A stretch of DNA of 33,527 nt from VBDM01 sp041496705. Its GTDB lineage: Bacteria > Pseudomonadota > Gammaproteobacteria > Burkholderiales > SG8-39. Below, in pieces: positions 8,692-15,744 of this stretch. Every line of letters starts with the position of its first letter. The stretch's first letter is position 1. A program made the position numbers and the translations under genes. Under the pieces are notes generated by a model. It saw only the letters and a program-made list of their open reading frames with translations, was not told the DNA's origin and ran no database searches. Where the stretch lies: positions 1 through 33,527 of the forward strand of contig JBGQFD010000032.1 of the NCBI GenBank assembly GCA_041496705.1, read 5' to 3'.

Positions 8692-9255
8692 ATGGGTGTT
8701 GCATCCATGCGCAAGAAGTTGCCCCTTGAACACGCTGCATTCGACTGGCCGACCGAGATTCATAGCGTGCTGAAATCCGCCGGCGTGCGGCAGGTGTCTT
8801 ACGTGCCGGATGCCGGCCACAAGCGGCTGATCGAGCTCTGCCATGCGGACAAGAGTATGACTGCTGTGACGCTGACCAGCGAGGAACAAGGCGTCGGGCT
8901 CGCCGCGGGCGCCTGGCTTGGAGGCGAGCGCGCGGTGCTGCTGATGCAGTCGAGCGGCGTCGGCAACTGCGTGAATGCCTTCACCCTCGCGATCAATTGC
9001 GGCATCCCGCTGCTCATGTTCGTGACCATGCGCGGTGAATGGGGCGAATTCAATCCTTGGCAGATTCCCATGGGCCAGGCCACACCGGATGTCCTGCGCT
9101 TGAGCGGCGTGCGCACGTTCCGTCTGGACCGGGCACAGGACGCCCGCGCCACGGCAGGCGCCGCGGCACGGCTCGCCTTCGAGGGTTATGCCGCGGCGGC
9201 AGTGCTGATTTCCCAGCGTCTGATCGGCAGCAAGACGTTCGAGGCGAAACCGTGA
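8692..9255 (+). CDS. ThDP-dependent decarboxylase, alpha (PYR-domain) subunit, sulfopyruvate/phosphonopyruvate decarboxylase-like
   Basis: The product has 187 residues from the ATG at 8692. An ATG at 8707 is equally possible, since the GAGG at 8687-8690 is too close to the first and rather far from the second. The pattern VSYVPDAGHKRL, then TSEEQGVGLAAGAWLGG (with the ThDP-activating Glu), then SSGVGNCVNAFTLA matches PYR domains of sulfopyruvate and phosphonopyruvate decarboxylases. The ThDP-binding half is encoded separately next door, as in the ComD/ComE arrangement. The stop overlaps the next start (GTGA). The substrate is unknown. Confidence 0.77.
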   Translation: MGVASMRKKLPLEHAAFDWPTEIHSVLKSAGVRQVSYVPDAGHKRLIELCHADKSMTAVTLTSEEQGVGLAAGAWLGGERAVLLMQSSGVGNCVNAFTLAINCGIPLLMFVTMRGEWGEFNPWQIPMGQATPDVLRLSGVRTFRLDRAQDARATAGAAARLAFEGYAAAAVLISQRLIGSKTFEAKP

Positions 9256-9842
9256 GCGCCACTCTGCATCGCCGCAAAGTGGTGCACAGGCTCCTGGGCG
9301 ACCGCGGCAGCATGCTGGTCGTCGCCGGACTCGGGTCCTCGGCCTGGGATTGCGCAGACGCTGGCGACCATCCGCTCACTTTTCCGCTGTGGGGTGCGAT
9401 GGGCGCTGCCGCGATGATCGGCCTGGGGCTTGCGCTGGCACAACCGCGGCGCCGGGTGCTGGTGGTAACCGGGGACGGGGAGATGCTCATGGGCCTGGGA
9501 AGCCTTGCTACCATCGGTGCGCAACACCCGCGGAACCTTGCCATTGTCGTCCTGGACAACGAGCGCTACGGAGAGACGGGGATGCAGAAAACCCACACCG
9601 CGAGCGGCGCTGACCTTGCGTCCGTCGCTCGGGCGTGTGGATTCGCCGAGGCCCGCGTGGTGAGGCGCGAGCTGGACCTGGGACTGGCGTGCGCGAGCCT
9701 GCGTCGCACCGGCGGCCCGCTTTTCTTCCAGGTCAAGGTCAAAGCGGACGCGCTGTCGCTCGTGCTGCCTCCGCGCGACGGTAACGTCCTGCGGCACCGG
9801 TTTCGCGAAGCCTTGCTCGGCAAAAATGTCGCCAACCGGTGA
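9252..9842 (+). CDS. ThDP-dependent decarboxylase, beta (PP-domain) subunit
   Basis: The GTG at 9252 overlaps the alpha-subunit stop and has GAGG (9241-9244) at good spacing. The 196-residue protein carries the ThDP/Mg motif starting VTGDGEMLMGLGSL and ending in NERYGETG, plus the PLWGAMG block seen in sulfopyruvate decarboxylase beta subunits. Together with the preceding gene it makes one decarboxylase of the 2-oxoacid family, active on something like sulfopyruvate, phosphonopyruvate or a related acid. The end overlaps the next gene by 17 bases. An upstream extension of the frame is the alpha-subunit shadow. Confidence 0.78.
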   Translation: MSATLHRRKVVHRLLGDRGSMLVVAGLGSSAWDCADAGDHPLTFPLWGAMGAAAMIGLGLALAQPRRRVLVVTGDGEMLMGLGSLATIGAQHPRNLAIVVLDNERYGETGMQKTHTASGADLASVARACGFAEARVVRRELDLGLACASLRRTGGPLFFQVKVKADALSLVLPPRDGNVLRHRFREALLGKNVANR

Positions 9843-10800
9843 CTGGGGGTTCCCTCCCGAGATGCAGCCGGACCCGGCTGCAGTTTCGTTCGATCTCGAA
9901 ATGGCGCTCGACTCGCTTGTGTTATTGCGCGCCGAAGTTCCCGAAGACGCGTTCACCGCCGGGATCCTGGGCACCGAACGCATCGGCAACGGTGTGGTCA
10001 TCCGCGATGACGGGCTCGTGCTCACCATCGGCTACCTGATCACGGAAGCGACGACACTCTGGCTTACGACGAGCAAGGGCGCGGCCGTAGCGGGCCATCC
10101 GCTCGCGTACGATCAAGCCACCGGTTACGGCCTGGTGCAGCCGCTTGGTCGCCTGGGCGTGCGCGCCCTCGCGCGCGGTACGGCTGCCTCCTGCCACGTT
10201 GGCGACGACGTGGTCGTCGCGGGGCATGGCGGACGAGGTCACGCTCTCAGGTCCAGGCTCATCGCCAAGCGCGAGTTCGCCGGCTACTGGGAATATGTCC
10301 TCGACCAGGCTCTGTTCACCGCTCCAGCGCATCCCCACTGGAGCGGCGCGGCGCTCATCGGCGGGGATGGCAGGCTGCTCGGCATCGGCTCGCTGATGGT
10401 GCAGGAGGAACTGGGAGGCCGCAGCGTGCAGGGCAACATGTTCGTGCCCATCGATCTGCTGGAACCGATTCTCGACGACATGTCGAAGCTCGGACGTGCG
10501 GCCAGACCTCCGCGTCCCTGGCTCGGTCTTTACGCAACCGAAATCAAGGGGCACGTGGTCGTGTCCGGTCTCGCGGGCGGCGGTCCCGCGGAACGGGCCG
10601 GCGTGAGGCCGGGTGACATCGTCATGGAGATCGCGGAGCAGCGGGTCACCGGCCTCGCGGACCTGTTTCGCCGTGTCTGGAGTACCGGCGCGGCGGGCGT
10701 CGACGTGCCGCTGACGCTTGCACGCGAGGGAACAGTGTCGCGCGTGCGCGTACGCTCGGTCGACCGGCAGGATCTGCTCAGGAAACCGCGCATGCACTGA
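9826..10800 (+). CDS. HtrA/S1C-like protein with PDZ domain, probably not a protease
   Basis: The 324-residue protein has a trypsin-like domain (about 30-215) followed by a PDZ domain (about 230-312, AERAGVRPGDIVMEI). By eye alignment with DegP, the catalytic His position in TNNHVV is Tyr70 here (TIGYLI). The Asp in the SDIAL block is Gly100. Only the Ser survives, in HWSGAAL (Ser173). It has no signal peptide, so it should be cytoplasmic. It overlaps the ThDP beta subunit by 17 bases and is very likely co-translated, suggesting a scaffold or peptide-binding role tied to that enzyme. That role is inference. Confidence 0.72.
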   Translation: MSPTGDWGFPPEMQPDPAAVSFDLEMALDSLVLLRAEVPEDAFTAGILGTERIGNGVVIRDDGLVLTIGYLITEATTLWLTTSKGAAVAGHPLAYDQATGYGLVQPLGRLGVRALARGTAASCHVGDDVVVAGHGGRGHALRSRLIAKREFAGYWEYVLDQALFTAPAHPHWSGAALIGGDGRLLGIGSLMVQEELGGRSVQGNMFVPIDLLEPILDDMSKLGRAARPPRPWLGLYATEIKGHVVVSGLAGGGPAERAGVRPGDIVMEIAEQRVTGLADLFRRVWSTGAAGVDVPLTLAREGTVSRVRVRSVDRQDLLRKPRMH

Positions 10801-10809
10801 CCCCGCACT

Positions 10810-11589
10810 TCACGATCCCTTTTCGTCGTCCCAGGCCTTGTCCGGGAGCGGCAGCCCGGCCAGATCCGTGGCGGTGAGCGGATGATCGGGGGCGACGCCG
10901 ATGGACTCGAGTATCAGCATCAGCTGACGGGTATGTTGCGTCGGGTGCCATACCGTGCGCTCCAGCACCACGTGCAGGGGATGCCTGCCGAAATAAGTGT
11001 CCATCACGCGCGCGCAACTGCGATCGGTGCAGGCCTTCCACCATTCCCGCATGCGCTGGAGAACGCCTTCGCCGAAGCGCGCGATGTCCTCTGCGGTGCG
11101 CAGCGGCGAGCGAGGGTCGGCCATGATGCGCTCGTAGGTGAGCTCGCGGCCGTCGTCCATGGATTCGAGGAACGCCTCCGGGATCCTGAACACGTGGTGC
11201 GCGAGCACGCGTATCGGCCGGTTGCGGTTGCGAAACGGCTTGTCCAGCCAGTTCTCGGGAATCTGCCGCACGAATCTTACGGCGGCGGGAAGCACGATGC
11301 CGAGTTTGGCCATCAGCTGCTCTGGGCTGAGGCGCTCCTGCAATTGCACCTTGAGCTCGAGGAACTTGATGACATCGGTCAGCGTCTGCGCGAACACGAA
11401 CTTCCCGCCCCGCGCAACGATGGGGACGCTGCGCGCTCCGAGCCCGCGCAGCTCTTCCATGCCGGCTGGATTGCCGTGGACGTTGATCGACTCGTAGTCC
11501 ACGCCCTGCTTGGTGAGAAATTCCTTGGTCCTCAGGCAACTGGTGCACCCGGGCTGCCAGAAGACCTTGACCCTTTCGGTTGCAAGCAT
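10810..11589 (-). CDS. Glutaredoxin domain fused to a DinB-like helical domain
   Basis: The 259-residue product begins with a glutaredoxin-like domain (about 1-80) containing the redox pair CTSC (Cys15, Cys18) and a cis-Pro loop RSVPIV. The rest is helical and His-rich, with RVLAHHVFRIPEAFLE and ERTVWHPTQHTRQL. These resemble the metal-binding His pattern of the DinB/YfiT fold, which includes thiol-dependent isomerases. No membrane segment or signal peptide is present. A glutathione transferase gene lies just upstream on the same strand. I infer a glutathione-dependent enzyme, perhaps an isomerase or dehalogenase; the substrate is unknown. Confidence 0.7.
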   Translation of the reverse strand: MLATERVKVFWQPGCTSCLRTKEFLTKQGVDYESINVHGNPAGMEELRGLGARSVPIVARGGKFVFAQTLTDVIKFLELKVQLQERLSPEQLMAKLGIVLPAAVRFVRQIPENWLDKPFRNRNRPIRVLAHHVFRIPEAFLESMDDGRELTYERIMADPRSPLRTAEDIARFGEGVLQRMREWWKACTDRSCARVMDTYFGRHPLHVVLERTVWHPTQHTRQLMLILESIGVAPDHPLTATDLAGLPLPDKAWDDEKGS

Positions 11590-11624
11590 GGCAATGATCT
11601 CCGACTAAGCGGTCACCGTGGACC

Positions 11625-12299
11625 TCATATGGCCACGAACTGCGCTTCCTTGACCGAAGCCGCGAGATCGTAGAAGGCCTTGTTCACCTTCGCCCAGGCG
11701 GGGCGCGACTTCATGTTCTTAAGCCAGCGGCTGATGTTGGGATACGGAGAAAAGTCGCAGCGCACGATCTCGCCCGCGGTGACGAAGGGGGCGCCGAGGT
11801 AATCGGCCAAGGTGATCTCGTTTCCGCAGAGGAACGCGTTCTTCGGCCCTATCAGGTGCTCGTCGAGCACTTTCAGCCAGTCCCTGGCTTTTTCCTTGCC
11901 CCAGCTGATCGTGCCCTGTTGCTGCTCGTCGGTAGGCCGCTTCAGATTCGGAAAAATCTGCGGATAGATGAGACCGTAACCCCAGTCGCGGTAGAACTGC
12001 GTGTTGAGCCAGTCCATGCGTTCGTTGACGCGTGCGCGTTTCTGCAGGTCCTTCGGATAGGCGGGTGAGCCCGCCTTCTCCGCCAGGTACTTCAGGATCG
12101 CCGAGCTTTCGGTCAACCGGAAATCGCCGTCCTCGAGCACCGGGATGAGTTTGCTGGGGTTGATCTGGGCGTAGGCGGGCTTGACGTGCTCGCCGGTGAA
12201 CAGGTCGACAATCTGGAAATCGATCTTGAGGCCGCTCTCTTCGGCAAACAGCATCAACGGCCGGCTGGTCGTCGAAATCGGGTGATAGTAGATCTTCAT
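11625..12299 (-). CDS. Glutathione S-transferase family protein
   Basis: The 224-residue protein starts MKIYYHPISTTSRPLMLFAEE, a thioredoxin-fold N-terminal domain with a probable catalytic Ser near residue 10. It continues with PSKLIPVLEDGDFRLTESSAIL (the cis-Pro and glutathione gamma-glutamyl contact region) and then the all-helical C-terminal domain with NEITLADYLGAP. It should conjugate or isomerise substrates with glutathione in the cytoplasm. It precedes the glutaredoxin-DinB gene by 35 bases, and the two probably form one operon. Confidence 0.88.
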   Translation of the reverse strand: MKIYYHPISTTSRPLMLFAEESGLKIDFQIVDLFTGEHVKPAYAQINPSKLIPVLEDGDFRLTESSAILKYLAEKAGSPAYPKDLQKRARVNERMDWLNTQFYRDWGYGLIYPQIFPNLKRPTDEQQQGTISWGKEKARDWLKVLDEHLIGPKNAFLCGNEITLADYLGAPFVTAGEIVRCDFSPYPNISRWLKNMKSRPAWAKVNKAFYDLAASVKEAQFVAI

Positions 12300-12340
12300 C
12301 GGTCGTGCTCCTCGAATCGCGTGGGAATTTCAGGCGTGGC

Positions 12341-12377
12341 GTGTATTGCCCGGGGCGATAGTTTCCCGCCAATACAC
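12341..12377. promoter_or_regulatory. Inverted repeat in the divergent gst / Bug-receptor intergenic region
   Basis: GTGTATTG at 12341-12348 is repeated exactly in inverted orientation as CAATACAC at 12370-12377, with 21 bases between. An inner GGG/CCC pair adds partial symmetry. It lies between the divergent starts at 12299 (-) and 12462 (+). This is the usual place for an operator bound by a dimeric regulator. No regulator gene is adjacent, and no convincing promoter boxes were placed. Confidence 0.42.
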
Positions 12378-12461
12378 CCAAATAGGCAAGCGCCGCGTGC
12401 CAGCCGAGCCTCGCCAGAACGGTTCGTTCGGGGGTACATTAGGCACCAAGGAGAAATTCCC

Positions 12462-13421
12462 ATGTTCCGGCTTTTTTTTGCCCTGGCGACCGCCTTCGCG
12501 GTTTCCGCCGTCATCGCGCAGGAATTTCCGTCGCGTCCGGTCCGGCTGGTGGTTCCCTGGCCGCCAAGCGGCAATGTGGACATTACCGCGCGCACGATTG
12601 CGCCGGCGCTCGGCGAAGCCCTCGGCGGACAAATCCTGGTCGAGAACCGCGCCGGCGCCGCGGGCACGATCGGCAGCGCCAGCGTGGCGAAGTCGGCGGC
12701 CGACGGCTACACGCTGTTGCTGGGTTCGAGCGGCACCATCACCTCGGGCCCGGCCGTGTTCAAGACCCTGCCCTATGACCCTGTCAGGGACTTCGTCGCC
12801 ATCGGCGCCATCCAGTCGGTGCCCATCGTGCTGACCGCGGCGCTGAAGACACCCGTCTCGAACTACCGGGAATTCGTCGCACTCGCGAAGGCCAGGTCGG
12901 GACAGCTGAGCATTGCCTCCGCCGGGAGCGGATCGTCGAATCACCTCGCCATCGAACTGCTGATGCGCATGGCGAACCTCCAGCTGCTGCACATTCCCTA
13001 CAAGGGCAGCGGCCCGGCGATCACCGATCTTCTCGGCAGCCAGGTGGAAACCATGATGGACCAGCTGACGGCGTCGATCGAGCACATCCGCAACGGACGC
13101 ATCAAGGCACTCGCGGTATCGTCACGATCCCGCTCGCCCCTGCTGCCCGGAGTCCCGACGCTCGATGAGCTGGGCGTGAGCGGTTATGAAGCCAGCACCT
13201 TCACCGGCATCTTCGGACCGACGGGAATTCCCGCCGCGACCGCGGAGAAGCTATACGGCGCGCTGCGCCGCGCGCTGTCGAGCGAATCCGTGCGCGAGCG
13301 CTACCGCTCGATGGGCGTGGAAGTGATGGATCTGGACCGCGCCGATTTCGCCGCCTACGTGCGCGCCGACCTCGAGAAGTGGAAACGCATTGCCCGCGAA
13401 GGCAACATCGTGGTGGAGTGA
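12462..13421 (+). CDS. Bug/TctC family periplasmic solute-binding protein (first of three)
   Basis: The ATG at 12462 has AAGGAG (12448-12453) upstream. The 319-residue product has a signal peptide (MFRLFFALATAFAVSAVIA). The mature start is QEFPSRPVRLVVPWPPSGNVDITAR, the typical TctC opening except that the usual PGG appears as PSG. VENRAGAAGTIG and KSAADGYTLLLG complete the family signature. These proteins bind organic acids or amides in the periplasm and normally work with TctA/TctB membrane subunits, which are not seen nearby. It precedes an acyl-CoA dehydrogenase gene by 49 bases. Confidence 0.9.
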   Translation: MFRLFFALATAFAVSAVIAQEFPSRPVRLVVPWPPSGNVDITARTIAPALGEALGGQILVENRAGAAGTIGSASVAKSAADGYTLLLGSSGTITSGPAVFKTLPYDPVRDFVAIGAIQSVPIVLTAALKTPVSNYREFVALAKARSGQLSIASAGSGSSNHLAIELLMRMANLQLLHIPYKGSGPAITDLLGSQVETMMDQLTASIEHIRNGRIKALAVSSRSRSPLLPGVPTLDELGVSGYEASTFTGIFGPTGIPAATAEKLYGALRRALSSESVRERYRSMGVEVMDLDRADFAAYVRADLEKWKRIAREGNIVVE

Positions 13422-13470
13422 GGCGGCGCATCCGCCTGCAAGCAGAACCTGAGAAAGGAAATCGGTTTTC

Positions 13471-14712
13471 ATGGACACGATCGACCGCAGTTTGTCCGAA
13501 GAGCAGCGGATGATGCGCGAAAGCTGCCGCGCCTTCGTCGACGATTTCGTCACGCCCTACATCCGGCAGAACTGGCAGCGCGAATGGCTGATGGACCCCG
13601 ACCAGCGGCTGCCGCGGGCCATCCTCGAGCAGGCCGACAAGATCGGCGTCCGCACGCTCGGCGTCCCCGAAGAGTTCGGCGGCGTGCCCCTGGACCCGGC
13701 ACACGAAGTGCAGACCTTCGCGCTCATTTCCGAGGAAATCGCGCGCGGCGACTCCGGGCTTTCGGACAAGCTGGTGCAGATCTGGAAGGTTTCGGTGCTG
13801 CTGCGGAACGTCGCGCCGCGCCACCTGCAGGAACTGTGGTTTCCGCGCATCGTCAAGGACCCGGGGTTCCTGCTCGCGCATTGCCTGACCGAACCGCGAG
13901 GGGCGTCCGATCGCTGGCTGCCCTACAACGTGCCCGAGGCGGCGATGCAGACGCGCGCGGTGCTGAAGGGCGATCAGTGGGTGATCAACGGGCGCAAGCA
14001 GTTCATCAGCAACGGCTACGACGCGAGCCTTTACGTCGTCTACGCCACAACGAAGCCGGGCGTGGGCATGCTGCAAGGCACCTCCAGCTTCCTCGTGCCG
14101 CGCGGCACGCCGGGCCTGACGATCGCGCGCTGCAACGAGACGCTCGGCGGCCGCTTCATGAACAACGGCGAGCTGGTGTTCGAGGACATGCGTCTGCCGA
14201 AGGACCACCTGCTTGTCGAGAACGAGGCCTTGGCCAAGACCGGCGTCTATTTCCGTCCCGGAAAGATCATCCAGGCCTCGAAGAACCTCGGTGTGGGCAT
14301 GGCGGCATTCGAGCGCACCGCCGAGTACGTGCAGAACTACGTGCAGGGGGGCCGCATCCTCATCAAGCACCAGGCGGTGGCGCTGCGTCTGGCGGAAATG
14401 GCGACGAGCTTGCGCGCGGTGCGGGCGCTGCTGCGCGAGGCTGCGCGCGCAGTGGACGAGCGTGCGCCCGACGCCGAGGAGCTGTGCAACATGGTAAAGC
14501 TGTTCGCGTCGGAAGAGGTATTCAAGGTGGCGCAGCATGCCGTGGAGCTGCACGGCGGCAACGGCATCATGCTCGATTTCGGCATCGAGAAACTGTTCCG
14601 CGACGCCACCGTCTTCCTGCACATGGACGCGACGGTGGACATTTCGAAGTTCAAGATCGTCAAACTCATGTTTCCCCACACGGCCGGAGCCTATGCAGGG
14701 CCGGAAGCCTAG
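13471..14712 (+). CDS. Acyl-CoA dehydrogenase family protein
   Basis: The 413-residue protein has AAAGGA upstream and the three acyl-CoA dehydrogenase domains: a helical N-terminus, a beta domain with CLTEPRGASD (about 138-147) and WVINGRKQFISNG, and a C-terminal helical domain. The C-terminal FAD block is HGGNGIMLDFGIEKLFRDA (361-379). Where short-chain enzymes have YEGT carrying the catalytic Glu, this one reads HMDAT, putting Asp386 there. The true base may be this Asp or a residue elsewhere, as in some family branches. The substrate acyl group is unknown. It lies between two Bug receptors. Confidence 0.88.
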   Translation: MDTIDRSLSEEQRMMRESCRAFVDDFVTPYIRQNWQREWLMDPDQRLPRAILEQADKIGVRTLGVPEEFGGVPLDPAHEVQTFALISEEIARGDSGLSDKLVQIWKVSVLLRNVAPRHLQELWFPRIVKDPGFLLAHCLTEPRGASDRWLPYNVPEAAMQTRAVLKGDQWVINGRKQFISNGYDASLYVVYATTKPGVGMLQGTSSFLVPRGTPGLTIARCNETLGGRFMNNGELVFEDMRLPKDHLLVENEALAKTGVYFRPGKIIQASKNLGVGMAAFERTAEYVQNYVQGGRILIKHQAVALRLAEMATSLRAVRALLREAARAVDERAPDAEELCNMVKLFASEEVFKVAQHAVELHGGNGIMLDFGIEKLFRDATVFLHMDATVDISKFKIVKLMFPHTAGAYAGPEA

Positions 14713-14732
14713 CCAACCGAGAAGGAGACGTC

Positions 14733-15704
14733 ATGGCCAGAGGAATTCTGTTGATTGTCGCGGCGGGGCTGCTCGCACTCGCGCCGCAGGCGTTCGCGCA
14801 GGACGCGCCATTCCCGAGCCGGCCGCTGCGGATCATCGTGCCCTTCACCCCGGGCAGCGTGACCGATGTCATGGCGCGCAGCGTCAGCGACAAGCTGGCC
14901 GCGAGTCTCGGGCAGCCGGTGGTCGTCGAGAACCGCGCGGGCGCGGGCGGCACCATCGGCATCGCCCAGGTGGCGAAATCCGCCCCCGACGGCTACACGC
15001 TCGTCGTGGTTTCGGCGGGGTACGCCGTCAACCCGGTGATCTACGAGAATCTCCCCTACGACTCGGCGAAGGACCTCGCCGGGGTGATCCCGCTCGGAAA
15101 TCTTCCCAGCGTGTTGTTCGTTTCTCCAGGGCTCGGGGTGAAGTCGGCGCAGGAGCTGATCGCACTGGCGAAGACAAAGCCCGGTGTGTTCAACTACCCG
15201 TCGGCCGGCATCGGCAGCGCCTCGCACGTGAACGCCGAGAAGTTCCTCGCCGTCACGGGGATCAAGGCGGTGCACGTGCCGCTCAAAGGCGCTCCGGAAA
15301 TGATCACCGAGACCATGGCGGGCCGCACCCAGTTCGGCACCGTGGGAATCTCGGCCGCCCAGTCCGCGATCCGTGACGGCCGGCTGGTCGCGCTAGCCGT
15401 GAGCAGCAGGAAGCGCGCCCCCAACCTGCCCGACGTGCCCACCGTGGCCGAGGCCGGCGTACCAGGCGCGGAGTTCAACTTCTGGATCGGCGTGCTCGCG
15501 CCGGGGCAGACGCCGCGACCCATCGTCCACAAGCTGCACGATGAATTCGAACGCGCCCTGCAGTCGCCCGATGTCCGCGACCGCCACGCCAAGCTCGGCG
15601 CCGAGCCCATGCCGATGAGTCCGGAGCAGTTCGACGCCGCGATGCGGGAGGACCTCGCGACGCTGGGCGCGCTGCTTCGCAAGGCGGGCGTGAAGGCCAA
15701 CTGA
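14733..15704 (+). CDS. Bug/TctC family periplasmic solute-binding protein (second of three)
   Basis: The ATG at 14733 has AAGGAG at 14722-14727, 5 bases before it. An upstream in-frame extension is the acyl-CoA dehydrogenase shadow. The 323-residue product has a signal peptide (MARGILLIVAAGLLALAPQAFA) and the family blocks FPSRPLRIIVPFTPGSVTDVMAR, VENRAGAGGTIG and KSAPDGYTLVVV. It should bind a carboxylate-type ligand. It follows the acyl-CoA dehydrogenase by 20 bases and precedes the molybdenum hydroxylase, so it probably captures a substrate for this catabolic unit. Confidence 0.9.
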   Translation: MARGILLIVAAGLLALAPQAFAQDAPFPSRPLRIIVPFTPGSVTDVMARSVSDKLAASLGQPVVVENRAGAGGTIGIAQVAKSAPDGYTLVVVSAGYAVNPVIYENLPYDSAKDLAGVIPLGNLPSVLFVSPGLGVKSAQELIALAKTKPGVFNYPSAGIGSASHVNAEKFLAVTGIKAVHVPLKGAPEMITETMAGRTQFGTVGISAAQSAIRDGRLVALAVSSRKRAPNLPDVPTVAEAGVPGAEFNFWIGVLAPGQTPRPIVHKLHDEFERALQSPDVRDRHAKLGAEPMPMSPEQFDAAMREDLATLGALLRKAGVKAN

Positions 15705-15744
15705 ACAGCCGATGTTACGATCCCGCGAGGGGTAAAGTTCACCA

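Noticed and set aside
13201..14679. 492-codon minus-strand frame
   Set aside because: It is antisense to the Bug receptor and acyl-CoA dehydrogenase, and is a His/Arg-rich shadow typical of GC-rich DNA.
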